From assembly GCA_004557825.1 (NCBI GenBank), contig SFFL01000006.1, forward strand, positions 33,987 through 97,986: DNA of 64,000 bases. The letters are read 5' to 3'. Every line of letters begins with the position of its first letter. Within the stretch, counting starts at the first letter, position 1. The notes under the pieces were generated by a model, which did no database searches, was not told where the DNA came from, and saw nothing but the letters and a program-made list of their open reading frames with translations. The position numbers and the translations under genes are program-made. Shown piece by piece: positions 17,360 through 26,376 of this stretch. Source of the DNA: Bacteroidales bacterium (GTDB lineage Bacteria > Bacteroidota > Bacteroidia > Bacteroidales > Muribaculaceae).

Positions 17360-18811
17360 ATGGTCTTCTCTGACCTTTTCTTTCTGTTCGTTTTTCTTCC
17401 GGCTTTTATCCTGCTCTACAATCTATGCGCATGGATTGACCGCCGCAGGACTTCCGACCCGCTTCACCCTTCTATGATATGGCGCAACGGTTCGCTTGTT
17501 GTGTTCTCTCTTCTGTTTTACGCCTGGGGCGAGCCGGTGTATGTGCTGCTGATGATTGTGACGGTGGCGCTCAACTACCTGGCGGCGCTATGGATGACCG
17601 GTGTGCACCGACAAGGGTGGCGGAAGCTGGCGCTCACCACGGGTATCGCCGTGAATCTGCTCGTTCTCTGCTCCTTCAAATATCTCGGGTTCTTTGCCCG
17701 GACGCTCAACTCGTTTGGTGTGGGGGTGGAAGTGCCGGAAATCGCGCTTCCTATAGGCATTAGCTTCTATATATTCCAGTCGGTGTCGTATCTGGTGGAT
17801 GTTTACCGCTGCGAGGCTCCTGCTCAGCGCAGGTATGCCGACCTGCTGCTATACATTTCTATGTTCCCGCAGCTGATCGCCGGCCCGATTGTGCGCTACG
17901 ACACCATTGCCCGCGAAATCAATGACCGCCACGTAAATGCCGAAGACCTCAGCGACGGCGTGTTCCGTTTTCTGATCGGCCTGGGCAAGAAGGTGATTCT
18001 CGCCAACCAGTTCTCAGAAATCGCCGACCGTTTTCTGGCCAACGGGCTTGATTCGCTCTCTACCGGCGGCGCCTGGATTGGCATCCTGGCCTTCACCTTC
18101 CAGATTTACTTCGACTTTTCAGGCTATTCCGATATGGCTATCGGCATAGGTCGTTGCCTGGGCTTTCACTTTAAGGAGAATTTCAACCACCCCTACTGCT
18201 GCTCGTCGATTACCGACTTCTGGCGCCGCTGGCATATGTCGCTGGGCAGCTTCTTCCGCGATTACGTGTATATCCCGATGGGGGGCAACCGGCGCCGGCA
18301 ATGGTTCAACATCCTTGTTGTGTGGTTTCTCACCGGTATGTGGCACGGTGCAAGCTGGAATTTCATAATCTGGGGTCTCTACTTCGGACTGATCATAACG
18401 GTGGAAAAATTCACCATCATCCCGATGCACGCCCGCATACCGCGTCCGCTGCTGCATATATATTCACTGCTGATTGTGGTGCTCGGCTGGGGCATCTTCT
18501 ACTTCGAGGACATCAAAGCCCTCGGTACATTCTTCAGCGCCATCTTCGGCTTCACGCCTCACGCCACCGACTTCACCGTGGAGAGCGCCATCTTCGACAA
18601 CTTCTGGCTATGGATCACCGCGATAGTGTTCTGTATGCCCGTAAGGAGCTGGGCAGCGGCTTTGCCTCAGCGCCTGTTCCCAACGCATTCCGCCGTCAGC
18701 GGCACCATTTCCACCACCGCCCGCATCGTCAGCGCAGCTCTGCTGCTTATAGTAAGTGTGTCGCTGCTTATTGGCGCCACCAACAATGCCTTCCTTTATA
18801 CACGCTTCTGA
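17360..18811 (+). CDS. MBOAT-family O-acyltransferase (AlgI/DltB-like)
   Basis: Polytopic inner-membrane protein of 483 residues that by family moves acetyl groups across the membrane for polysaccharide O-acetylation. Many hydrophobic helices are visible. Conserved features are the opening FSDLFFLFVFLPAFILLYNL, IALPIGISFYIFQSVSYLVDVYR, QLIAGPIVRY, FWRRWHMSLGSFFRDYVYIPMGG and the catalytic His (about 329) in TGMWHGASWNFIIWG. It is followed after one base by a DHHW-family gene, exactly the AlgI/AlgJ arrangement. Which glycan is modified cannot be told; the nucleotide-sugar genes 5 kb away may or may not be connected. Confidence 0.94.
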   Translation: MVFSDLFFLFVFLPAFILLYNLCAWIDRRRTSDPLHPSMIWRNGSLVVFSLLFYAWGEPVYVLLMIVTVALNYLAALWMTGVHRQGWRKLALTTGIAVNLLVLCSFKYLGFFARTLNSFGVGVEVPEIALPIGISFYIFQSVSYLVDVYRCEAPAQRRYADLLLYISMFPQLIAGPIVRYDTIAREINDRHVNAEDLSDGVFRFLIGLGKKVILANQFSEIADRFLANGLDSLSTGGAWIGILAFTFQIYFDFSGYSDMAIGIGRCLGFHFKENFNHPYCCSSITDFWRRWHMSLGSFFRDYVYIPMGGNRRRQWFNILVVWFLTGMWHGASWNFIIWGLYFGLIITVEKFTIIPMHARIPRPLLHIYSLLIVVLGWGIFYFEDIKALGTFFSAIFGFTPHATDFTVESAIFDNFWLWITAIVFCMPVRSWAAALPQRLFPTHSAVSGTISTTARIVSAALLLIVSVSLLIGATNNAFLYTRF

Positions 18812-18812
18812 A

Positions 18813-20405
18813 ATGCTACGCCACTATATATTCCTCACACTAACCGGCCTGATATTCCTCGCACTGGCTATAGTGTTTCTGTTCTTTCCCCGGTCAACTT
18901 TCTCCGAGCTTGAGCGGCGCGAACTGAAGCGTGCTCCGGAATTCAGCACCGAGAAACTGTTCTCCGGCAAATACACCGACGAGCTATCCTCCTGGTTCAG
19001 CGACAGTCAGCCCTTCCGCGACCGGTTTATGTCGCTGTCGATGAGTTTGAAAAAGCTTATGGCCTACAACCCAGGGGCTACCGACGAGCAATTCAGCTTC
19101 CATCAGGCCGACAATATGGAGAGCGCACTGATGCCGGGAGCGCTCAACGCAGAGGAGAGCGCCGCAGCCCGCGCCCTGCAGGCTGAGACAGATGCCCTGC
19201 CCGACCAGCCCGCAGCAGCCGGTGCTGATGCCCCCATCAATTCCACACGCGGAGGCACATTCGTGATCGGCAGCGGCGAAAACGTGAGAGCGCTTATGAG
19301 TTTTTCCGGCACCGAGAAATCTGCCAACCCCTATATCTCCACCGTAAATGAATACGCGCGCACTATGCCGGGCGTAAAAATCTACTCTATGGTGGTGCCC
19401 ATCGCCATCGAGTTCTACTGTCCGGCAGCCGCCCGCGAGAAGAAAGGACTGTATACACCTCAGTTACCGATTATCAGGCACATATATTCTTCGCTGCAAG
19501 GCGCCCATCCGGTGAATGTCTATAACACGCTCAACAAGCACAGCGCCGAAAACATCTATCTGCGCACCGACCACCACTGGGCACCGTTAGGCGCATATTA
19601 CGCCGCCCGTGAGTTTGCCCGCACCGCTGGTGTACACATCCCCGAACTGACCGATTTCGACCAGCACACCATCCACCGGTTTGTGGGCACGATGTACGGA
19701 TTCTCCAAAGATATCGCCGTGAAGAACGCGCCGGAAGATTTCGTATACTACACCCCGAAAAACAAGAATCACACCTGCACGTTCACTATCATAAACCTCG
19801 ACAAGGATTTCCACGTCACCGGCGAAGGGAAACCTTACAAAACATCCTTCTTCAAGAAATTCAAAGACGGCTCCTCCAACGCCTACCTCACCTTTATGGG
19901 AAGCGACTTCCTTATAGTAAAGGTGGAAGGAGGCCCGCGCAACGGCCGCAAGCTTGCCATCCTCAAAGACAGCTACGGCAACGCCCTTCCCGGCTACCTA
20001 TTCGACTCCTTTGAGGAAGTGCACGTGCTGGATTTCCGTTATTTCCCGCGCAACATCGTGCAATACTGCCGCGACAACGGCATCACCGACTTCCTCTTTG
20101 TCAACAACATCTTCAACGCCTGCTCCACCGGCGTAGCCGCCAAACAAAAAGCACTCCTCACCCGCAAAGCCCCGGCACACACCTCCCAGCCGTCGGCATC
20201 TGCCTCTCCCAAAGAAGCACCCGCCAAAGAAGCATCTGCCAAAGAATCATCTGCGTCTGCGAAAGATACACCCGCACCAACCCAGGAATCCCAGGCACCG
20301 GCTCAGGAATCCCAGGCACCGGCTCAGGAATCCCAGGCATCCACTTCTGCGCCCTCCGCACCCGAGCCGCCAACCACTTCCTCCGACTCCCCCACCCAAA
20401 ACTAA
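18813..20405 (+). CDS. DHHW-family (AlgJ/AlgX-like) O-acetyltransferase partner
   Basis: 530 residues from the ATG at 18813. An N-terminal membrane anchor (YIFLTLTGLIFLALAIVFLFF) is followed by a periplasmic SGNH-like domain. The naming motif TDHHWAPLGAYYAAR lies at about 251-265 and the probable catalytic Ser in LKDSYGNALPGYL at about 384. Family members transfer acetyl from the MBOAT partner to exported glycans. The C-terminal 75 residues are Ala/Pro/Ser/Lys/Glu-rich with tandem QESQAPA units (three near-identical 21-bp repeats at 20282-20344), an unstructured tail beyond the family's usual end. It starts one base after the MBOAT stop. Confidence 0.88.
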   Translation: MLRHYIFLTLTGLIFLALAIVFLFFPRSTFSELERRELKRAPEFSTEKLFSGKYTDELSSWFSDSQPFRDRFMSLSMSLKKLMAYNPGATDEQFSFHQADNMESALMPGALNAEESAAARALQAETDALPDQPAAAGADAPINSTRGGTFVIGSGENVRALMSFSGTEKSANPYISTVNEYARTMPGVKIYSMVVPIAIEFYCPAAAREKKGLYTPQLPIIRHIYSSLQGAHPVNVYNTLNKHSAENIYLRTDHHWAPLGAYYAAREFARTAGVHIPELTDFDQHTIHRFVGTMYGFSKDIAVKNAPEDFVYYTPKNKNHTCTFTIINLDKDFHVTGEGKPYKTSFFKKFKDGSSNAYLTFMGSDFLIVKVEGGPRNGRKLAILKDSYGNALPGYLFDSFEEVHVLDFRYFPRNIVQYCRDNGITDFLFVNNIFNACSTGVAAKQKALLTRKAPAHTSQPSASASPKEAPAKEASAKESSASAKDTPAPTQESQAPAQESQAPAQESQASTSAPSAPEPPTTSSDSPTQN

Positions 20406-20407
20406 AA

Positions 20408-20497
20408 TCTGCCATCTAAGCACTAAAAACTATCTACGCACTACCATCTAAACACTAAAAACTATCTACGCTCTGCCATCTAAGAACTAAGAACTTA
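20408..20497. repeat. 32-bp tandem repeat between DHHW gene and rplS
   Basis: Three units, period 32, each with CCATCTAA(G/A) at 20412, 20444 and 20476 and ACTAAAAACTATCTACGC between. Non-coding. Related short phrases (CTACCATCTCAGCACT) recur at 43307, hinting at a dispersed sequence. Confidence 0.65.
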
Positions 20498-20504
20498 AAA
20501 AAAG

Positions 20505-20535
20505 TTGCGGGAACGAAAAAAAATGCTTACCTTTG
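20505..20535 (+). promoter_or_regulatory. Promoter of rplS
   Basis: TTG (20505-20507), 20 bases, TACCTTTG (20528-20535). The leader to the ATG is about 80 bases. Confidence 0.7.
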
Positions 20536-20619
20536 CAGCCGGAATTCGTAATCTCTGGCGGGACAAGGCAGCCCGCGAATATTGCGACATTGTTGAACCC
20601 CTTTTTTAAGCTTAAAAAA

Positions 20620-20979
20620 ATGGATCTGATCAAAGTAGCCGAAGAGGCTTTTGCAACCAACAAAAAGCACCCCGATTTCGGCCCCGGCGACACCATCACA
20701 GTTGCCTATCGCATCAAGGAAGGCAACAAAGAGCGTATCCAGCAGTATCGCGGTGTAGTTATCCGCATCAATGGCGAAGGCGCTAAGAAACGTTTCACCG
20801 TTCGCAAGATGAGCGACAACATCGGTGTAGAGCGTATCTTCCCTCTGGAATCGCCCTTCATTGACTCAATCGTTGTGAACAAGTGCGGTAAAGTACGTCG
20901 CGCTAAACTCTACTACCTCCGCGCCCTCACCGGCAAGAAGGCTCGTATCAAAGAGCGTCGCGTGCTTAAGAAGGACTAA
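20620..20979 (+). CDS. rplS: 50S ribosomal protein L19
   Basis: Large-subunit protein at the interface between the subunits. 119 residues from the ATG at 20620 (MDLIKVAEEAF); the frame is open upstream but that part overlaps the promoter. Family motifs: FGPGDTITVAYRIKEGNKER, QYRGVVIRINGEGAKKRFTVRK, GVERIFPLESPFIDSIVV, KLYYLRALTGKKARIKERR. Monocistronic, bounded by its own promoter and a strong terminator. Confidence 0.97.
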   Translation: MDLIKVAEEAFATNKKHPDFGPGDTITVAYRIKEGNKERIQQYRGVVIRINGEGAKKRFTVRKMSDNIGVERIFPLESPFIDSIVVNKCGKVRRAKLYYLRALTGKKARIKERRVLKKD

Positions 20980-21041
20980 TCCCCGACCCGTCGCAGCTAT
21001 GCGCCCCTGTCGGAGAGACATCCCTCACCGCCAACAAATCA

Positions 21042-21096
21042 ACTGCTCCCGCACCGGCTTCACCTTGAAGCCTATGCGGGAGCAGTCGTTTTTTAT
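21042..21096 (+). terminator. Intrinsic terminator of rplS
   Basis: Stem ACTGCTCCCGCA (21042-21053) pairs with TGCGGGAGCAGT (21075-21086). An inner stem GGCTTCA/TGAAGCC lies between the arms and CGTTTTTTA follows. Confidence 0.85.
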
Positions 21097-21115
21097 ATAT
21101 TTTTCTTTATCTCCA

Positions 21116-21268
21116 GGGGCTGTATCAAAATAGCCAACGACGTATTATCCTGTAGGGATGCACCCCAGGCGCGTCCGATTAAACAGCTAATATTAAGCGA
21201 GTTTAGCGGACACACCTTGGGTGCGTCCCTACAAATTGATGTGTTATCTTCAGTTTTGACACAGCCTC
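21116..21268. mobile_element. Full palindromic MITE-like element, copy B
   Basis: About 153 bp bounded by terminal inverted repeats: left GGGGCTGTATCAAAATAGC (21116), right TTTTGACACAGCCTCC (to 21268), which reads GGAGGCTGTGTCAAAA in reverse. Inside is the hairpin core GATGCACCCCAGGCGCGTCC ... GGACACACCTTGGGTGCGTC. No coding capacity. Ends of this form are typical of DDE-transposase elements, so a non-autonomous element mobilised in trans is likely, but the parent is not in the window. Target-site duplication is not obvious by eye. Confidence 0.72.
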
Positions 21269-21286
21269 CTTAAGTGAGAGGGCGGG

Positions 21287-22222
21287 TTAGCCGACGAAGG
21301 TGGCGCGGGCCGAGGAGAATGCGGAGAGGCCCAGACGGGTCATCACTTCCACGATGGCACGGGCGGCCTTCATGCTTACACCCTTGTCGTTAACTTCAGG
21401 AGCATAAGCGGCAATGCCGAAGGTGCCGGGCAGCGCGCCCATTACAGCGCCGCCATACGACGACACAGCAGGCAGTCCGGCCACTGTAAGCCAGGGAAGA
21501 CGCATTTTGTGAGGACTCATCGCAGCCATATATCCGGCTACATTCTGAGCGAGCGCACCGTCGAACACCTCTGTATGGGTGACGGGGTTGACACCGTCGG
21601 CGGCAATCGTGGCGCCCATTACGGCAAGCTGCTCAACCGAAACCTCCAGTGCGCGCGACTTATTATACATATCTATAGCTATGCGTGCATCGTCAAACAG
21701 ATAGAAATCGTCGGCAGCAAGTTTGTTTTCGAGGCCCGATTCCTCATATTCCTTTGTGACAGCCTCATAAATCTTATCGTTGAACTGCGGGTCAGCACCT
21801 GCCATATCAGCCACACGATTGGCAAACAGATTATACTTCGAGTCGGCATCGCCCACAGGCTGCAGCTGCGAGAAAGCTCTCAGGCCACGGGCGCAAGCGC
21901 CAAGGTCTTTCGGTTTCTGCTGTTTCTGGCAACCACAAGCGCAAGCACCTGCACCGGCCTGCTTGAGGATTTCCATAGGGCTTGCCTGAGCAAACAGCAG
22001 CGACATAAGCGGTGCGGCCGAAATAGCGCCTACCGGAGTATGCACGTTGGTGTCGCCGCGGGTTATCACTGTGCCGTCGGTAAGAACTACGGCGATACCG
22101 AATTGACCCGGTTCGGCTCCGATATTGCGGGGATTCACATTACCATCGGAAAAACTGCTTAACGATTCATAAGCTTCATCCACTGCCTTTTTCAGGTCAG
22201 CGACAGAAATTTTGCGTGTCAT
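21287..22222 (-). CDS. Glutaminase-fold protein lacking the Ser-x-x-Lys dyad
   Basis: 311 residues, about the length of serine-dependent glutaminase A. The latter half keeps family phrases: QFNDKIYEAVTKEYEESG, LAVMGATIAADGVNPVT (family: GA.LA..G.NP.T), GLPAVSSYGGAVMGALPG and FGIAAYAPEVNDKG. The catalytic SISK, where Ser and Lys act on glutamine, is replaced by AISA (67-70), and the Tyr-x-x-x-Cys-Ser motif reads YNKSRA. A Cys-rich insert, GACACGCQKQQ plus Cys110 (Cys94, 96, 98, 110), sits soon after, possibly a metal site. Glutaminase activity is therefore doubtful; a binding or regulatory role is inference. Monocistronic. Confidence 0.72.
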   Translation of the reverse strand: MTRKISVADLKKAVDEAYESLSSFSDGNVNPRNIGAEPGQFGIAVVLTDGTVITRGDTNVHTPVGAISAAPLMSLLFAQASPMEILKQAGAGACACGCQKQQKPKDLGACARGLRAFSQLQPVGDADSKYNLFANRVADMAGADPQFNDKIYEAVTKEYEESGLENKLAADDFYLFDDARIAIDMYNKSRALEVSVEQLAVMGATIAADGVNPVTHTEVFDGALAQNVAGYMAAMSPHKMRLPWLTVAGLPAVSSYGGAVMGALPGTFGIAAYAPEVNDKGVSMKAARAIVEVMTRLGLSAFSSARATFVG

Positions 22223-22305
22223 ATTCTTTTAGATTATTAGTTTTCAGGATTGAATTGCTTCATCGGCAATTTCAATAATACAACACCTTCAAGTGGCGTT
22301 TGGTT

Positions 22306-22336
22306 TTGGTAAATACAGGGGATTTTAGTAACTTTG
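22306..22336 (+). promoter_or_regulatory. Promoter of glmS and the sugar-nucleotide genes
   Basis: TTG (22306-22308), 20 bases, TAACTTTG (22329-22336), then a leader of about 40 bases. No glmS ribozyme is seen, as expected outside Firmicutes. Confidence 0.7.
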
Positions 22337-22377
22337 CGCGCGTAACAGATAACAATTTTTATACATCCCATTAGAAA

Positions 22378-24222
22378 ATGTGCGGAATAGTAGGATACAT
22401 AGGTTCACGTCCTGCCTATGAAATACTCATCAAAGGCTTGCATCGCCTTGAATACCGCGGCTACGACAGCGCAGGTGTAGCAATGCTCACCGATGACGGC
22501 CGTCTGAACATATACAAATCACACGGCAAGGTTGCCGACCTCGAAAATTTTTGCAACGCCCAAGACCTTGATGGTTGTGCCGGCATAGCCCACACACGCT
22601 GGGCCACCCACGGCGAGCCAAACGACATCAACGCCCACCCTCACCTGAGCCGTTCGGGGCGCATCGCTCTGGTGCACAACGGCACAATCGAAAATTACAC
22701 CGTACTTAAAGAAGCCCTCGAGCAGCAGGGGTATGAATTCAAAAGCGAGACCGACACCGAGGTGCTCGTGCAGCTTATTGAATATGTTATGCTCACCAAC
22801 GGCTGCCAGCTGGTGGATGCCGTGCGCGAAGCCCTGCATCAGGTAATCGGCGCCTACGCCATCGCTGTGGTCGACACGCAGGAGCCCGACACAATCGTGG
22901 CCGCCCGCAAAAGTTCCCCGCTGGTAATCGGCGTGGGCGACGGCGAGACTTTCCTGGCCTCCGACGCCACCCCCATTGTGGAATACACCGACAAAGTGGT
23001 GTATCTCAACGACGGCGAGATAGCCATCATCACCCGCGGCAAACCGCTGAAGATAATCACCGCCGACAATGAATCGGCCGAAATCGACATACAGACACTG
23101 AAGATGTCGGTGTCGCAGCTTGAAAAAGGTGGATTTCCCCACTTTATGCTCAAGGAGATCTTCGAGCAGCCCCGCACCATCCGCGACTGTGTGCGCGGCC
23201 GCATCGGCAACAGTGGCTCGCGTGTAACACTCTCGGGCGTCATCGAGCACGCCGACGTATTCCGCCGGGCCAAGCGCATCATCATCGTGGCCTGCGGCAC
23301 ATCCTGGCACGCCGGACTTATCGGCAAGCGTCTGATAGAGGAATACGCCCGCATACCGGTGGTTGTGGAATATGCCTCGGAATTCCGCTACAGCAACCCC
23401 ATCGTCACCCCCGACGATGTGGTGATAGCCATCTCGCAGTCGGGCGAAACAGCCGACACCCTTGCCGCCATCAAGCTCGCCAAGGAGCGCGGCGCATTTG
23501 TCTACGGCGTGTGCAACGTGGTGGGCAGCTCCATCGCCCGTGCCACCGACTCCGGTACATATATACACGTAGGCCCTGAAATCGGCGTGGCATCCACAAA
23601 AGCCTTCACCGGCCAAGTGACAGTGCTGACAATGTTCGCCTTAGCAGTCGGGCAGGTGCGCGACACTCTCGACCGCGAAGTGGCCGCCAAGGTGGTTTGC
23701 TCCATCCGCAAGCTTCCCGAACTTATCAAACAGACCCTCAAACTCAACGACAAGATTGAGAAGCTTTCCGACACATACACCTATGTGCACAACTTCCTCT
23801 ATCTCGGCCGTGGCTACAACTTCCCGTCGGCGCTTGAAGGTGCGCTTAAGCTTAAGGAAATCAGCTACATCCACGCCGAGGGCTATCCCGCAGCCGAAAT
23901 GAAGCACGGCCCTATCGCCCTGATCGATCACGAGCTGCCCACGGTGGTAATCGCCCCAAAAGACGACCTGCACGAAAAAATCATCTCCAACATACAGCAA
24001 GTGAAAGCCCGCGGCGGCTCGGTGATAGCCGTTGTCACCAAAGGCGACACTACCATAGCAGAAATTGCCGACCATATCATCGAGATTCCCGATGTGCCTG
24101 AAAGCATATCGCCCGTAATCGTGTCGATACCGCTGCAGCTCCTGGCCTACCATATCGCGGTCAAGAAGGGTTGCAACGTGGATATGCCGCGCAATCTGGC
24201 AAAATCAGTCACCGTAGAATAA
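22378..24222 (+). CDS. glmS: Glutamine-fructose-6-phosphate aminotransferase
   Basis: Makes glucosamine-6-phosphate from fructose-6-phosphate and glutamine, the first step to UDP-GlcNAc for peptidoglycan and lipid A. 614 residues, normal for the family. Class II glutamine amidotransferase domain with nucleophile Cys2 (MCGIVGYIG), then RLEYRGYDSAG and TRWATHGEPNDINAHPH. Two SIS sugar-isomerase domains follow (IIVACGTSWHAG, AISQSGETADTLAA, SYIHAEGYPAAEMKHGPIAL), with the C-terminal NLAKSVTVE. First gene of a tight run with rfbB (7 bp gap), rfbA and an aminotransferase. Confidence 0.97.
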   Translation: MCGIVGYIGSRPAYEILIKGLHRLEYRGYDSAGVAMLTDDGRLNIYKSHGKVADLENFCNAQDLDGCAGIAHTRWATHGEPNDINAHPHLSRSGRIALVHNGTIENYTVLKEALEQQGYEFKSETDTEVLVQLIEYVMLTNGCQLVDAVREALHQVIGAYAIAVVDTQEPDTIVAARKSSPLVIGVGDGETFLASDATPIVEYTDKVVYLNDGEIAIITRGKPLKIITADNESAEIDIQTLKMSVSQLEKGGFPHFMLKEIFEQPRTIRDCVRGRIGNSGSRVTLSGVIEHADVFRRAKRIIIVACGTSWHAGLIGKRLIEEYARIPVVVEYASEFRYSNPIVTPDDVVIAISQSGETADTLAAIKLAKERGAFVYGVCNVVGSSIARATDSGTYIHVGPEIGVASTKAFTGQVTVLTMFALAVGQVRDTLDREVAAKVVCSIRKLPELIKQTLKLNDKIEKLSDTYTYVHNFLYLGRGYNFPSALEGALKLKEISYIHAEGYPAAEMKHGPIALIDHELPTVVIAPKDDLHEKIISNIQQVKARGGSVIAVVTKGDTTIAEIADHIIEIPDVPESISPVIVSIPLQLLAYHIAVKKGCNVDMPRNLAKSVTVE

Positions 24223-24229
24223 TACAGCA

Positions 24230-25429
24230 ATGAAAAAATACCTCGTCACCGGCGGTGCCGGATTCATCGGCGCCAACTTCGTGAAATATCTGCTCAAGCA
24301 ATACGGGCAGGATGTGGAAATCCTCATTCTCGACGCCCTCACCTATGCAGGCAACATCCTCACTATCAAAGAGGAGATTGAGCTGCCCAACGTAACCTTC
24401 GTTCGCGGCGACATCGGCGATGCCCCCCTTGTGGAAAAGCTGATGAAGGAGTTCGACCCCGACTACGTGGTGAACTTCGCTGCCGAGAGCCACGTCGACC
24501 GCTCCATATCCAACCCGCGCCTGTTCCTTGAGACCAACATTTTAGGCACACAGACGCTGCTCAATGCCGCACGCGACGCCTGGAAGCTCCCCACGGCTCC
24601 CGGCGAAAAGCCCCGCTATAAAGAAGGTAAGAAATTCCACCAGATTTCCACCGACGAGGTTTACGGCTCTCTGCCCCGCACTCCGGGCGACCCCACACCG
24701 CTGCATCTCACCGAGGCTGTGGCCCGAGTGGTGAAAGGACGCGACAACCTGCAGTCGTTCGGTCCCGACTTCTTCACCGAGACCACTCCGCTGGCTCCCC
24801 GCTCCCCCTACTCCGTGTCGAAAACCGCCGCTGATATGCTGGTTCACGCCTATCACGAGACATACGGTCTGCCTGTGACCGTAACCCGCTGCAGCAACAA
24901 CTACGGTCCTTACCATTTCCCCGAAAAGCTTATACCTCTGGTAATCAAGAACATTCTGGAAGGAAAGAACCTTCCGGTGTATGGCAAAGGCGACAACGTG
25001 CGCGACTGGCTCTATGTGGAAGACCACTGCAAGGGCATTGATATGGTCCTGCGCCACGGCCGCATCGGCGAGGCTTACAACATCGGCGGTTTCAACGAGG
25101 AGCAGAACATATCAATCGTGCGCCAGATCATCGCTATGGTGCGCGAACTTATGGAGCAGAATCCCGAGTACCGCAAGCTCCTCTCTATCCCCGTCGAGGA
25201 AATCGACGAGCGCCTCATCAGCTACGTCAGCGACCGTCCCGGCCACGATATGCGCTACGCCATCGATCCCGAGAAAATCGCCACCGAGCTGGGCTGGTAT
25301 CCCGAGACATCATTCGCGGAAGGTATCCGCAAGACCGTGAAATGGAATCTCGACCATCACGACTGGGTGGAGCAGGTGGCTTCCGGCGAATATCAGCGCT
25401 TCTATGAGCAGCTCTACGGCAACCGATGA
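24230..25429 (+). CDS. rfbB: dTDP-glucose 4,6-dehydratase
   Basis: Converts dTDP-glucose to dTDP-4-keto-6-deoxyglucose, the branch point to rhamnose and amino-deoxysugars. Short-chain dehydrogenase fold, 399 residues, longer than the enterobacterial enzyme (about 360) because of an insert around residues 115-185, as often in Bacteroidetes. NAD site GGAGFIGANFVKYL, catalytic STDEVYGSL, YSVSKTAADMLVHAYHETYG (Tyr-x3-Lys), RCSNNYGPYHFPEKLIPL and RDWLYVEDHCKGID are all intact. Followed after 52 bp by rfbA. Confidence 0.96.
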   Translation: MKKYLVTGGAGFIGANFVKYLLKQYGQDVEILILDALTYAGNILTIKEEIELPNVTFVRGDIGDAPLVEKLMKEFDPDYVVNFAAESHVDRSISNPRLFLETNILGTQTLLNAARDAWKLPTAPGEKPRYKEGKKFHQISTDEVYGSLPRTPGDPTPLHLTEAVARVVKGRDNLQSFGPDFFTETTPLAPRSPYSVSKTAADMLVHAYHETYGLPVTVTRCSNNYGPYHFPEKLIPLVIKNILEGKNLPVYGKGDNVRDWLYVEDHCKGIDMVLRHGRIGEAYNIGGFNEEQNISIVRQIIAMVRELMEQNPEYRKLLSIPVEEIDERLISYVSDRPGHDMRYAIDPEKIATELGWYPETSFAEGIRKTVKWNLDHHDWVEQVASGEYQRFYEQLYGNR

Positions 25430-25481
25430 TCTCCTCAACCTCAACCGTTTAATACTGTAAAACACACTCATAACCCAAGAT

Positions 25482-26363
25482 ATGAAAGGAATCGTATTGG
25501 CCGGAGGCTCCGGCACCCGTTTACACCCCATCACACGGGGTATCTCCAAGCAGCTTATCCCCGTGTGCGACAAGCCAATGATTTATTATCCGGTGTCGGT
25601 GCTGATGCTCGCAGGTATCCGCGAGATTCTGATCATATCCACTCCGGAGGATTTGCCATCGTTTCGCCGTCTGCTCGGCACCGGCGAAGAACTTGGCGTG
25701 AAATTCTCCTACGCCGAGCAGCCGCGCCCCGAAGGGTTGGCCCAGGCCTTCATCATCGGTCGCGATTTCCTCGACGGCGACAGCGCCTGCCTCGTTTTGG
25801 GCGACAATATTTTCTACGGTCAGGGCTTCACTCAGATGCTGCACAATGCTCTTGAAAACGCCGACAAGGGGGAGGCCACAGTCTTCGCCTACCCGGTGAA
25901 AGACCCGCAGCGCTACGGCGTGGTGACAATCGGACCAGACGGCCGCGCCGTGAAGATTGTGGAGAAACCGCAGAAGCCAGAAAGCGACAAGGCAGTTGTT
26001 GGGCTGTATTTCTACCCCGCCAACGTGGTGGATGTGGCAGCCGCCGTCAAGCCCTCGGCTCGTGGCGAACTTGAAATCACTTCGGTCAACGAAGAATATC
26101 TGCGCCGCGGCAAACTCAATGTAAAATGCTTCGGCCGCGGGTTTGCATGGCTTGATACCGGCACCGTCGACTCTCTGATGGAGGCCTCTAACTTCATCCA
26201 GGCCATTCAGAAGCGTCAGGGCTTCTATGTGGCAGCTCTTGAAGAGGTGGCATACCGCCGCGGATTCATCAACCGTTCGCAATTGCAGAAGCTCGCCATG
26301 AATCTCCTCAACACCGATTACGGCAAATATCTTATGTCGATTGCCGACACCACTGCCGAATGA
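25482..26363 (+). CDS. rfbA: Glucose-1-phosphate thymidylyltransferase
   Basis: Joins glucose-1-phosphate and dTTP to give dTDP-glucose, the substrate of the preceding dehydratase. 293 residues, the standard size. The nucleotidyltransferase signature GGSGTRLHPITRGISKQLI, then PVCDKPMIYYPVSVLMLAG, the metal-binding LVLGDNIFYGQGF and ELEITSVNEEYLRRGKL are present. The gene order here (rfbB first, rfbA second) with an aminotransferase next suggests a dTDP-amino-sugar branch rather than only rhamnose. Confidence 0.96.
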   Translation: MKGIVLAGGSGTRLHPITRGISKQLIPVCDKPMIYYPVSVLMLAGIREILIISTPEDLPSFRRLLGTGEELGVKFSYAEQPRPEGLAQAFIIGRDFLDGDSACLVLGDNIFYGQGFTQMLHNALENADKGEATVFAYPVKDPQRYGVVTIGPDGRAVKIVEKPQKPESDKAVVGLYFYPANVVDVAAAVKPSARGELEITSVNEEYLRRGKLNVKCFGRGFAWLDTGTVDSLMEASNFIQAIQKRQGFYVAALEEVAYRRGFINRSQLQKLAMNLLNTDYGKYLMSIADTTAE

Positions 26364-26376
26364 CTCCTATACATAT

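Noticed and set aside
22337..22377. glmS ribozyme
   Set aside because: The leader is only about 40 bases with no matching core; the ribozyme is restricted mainly to Firmicutes.
22519..23616. 365-codon frame on minus opposite glmS
   Set aside because: Antisense shadow; glmS motifs are intact along its length.
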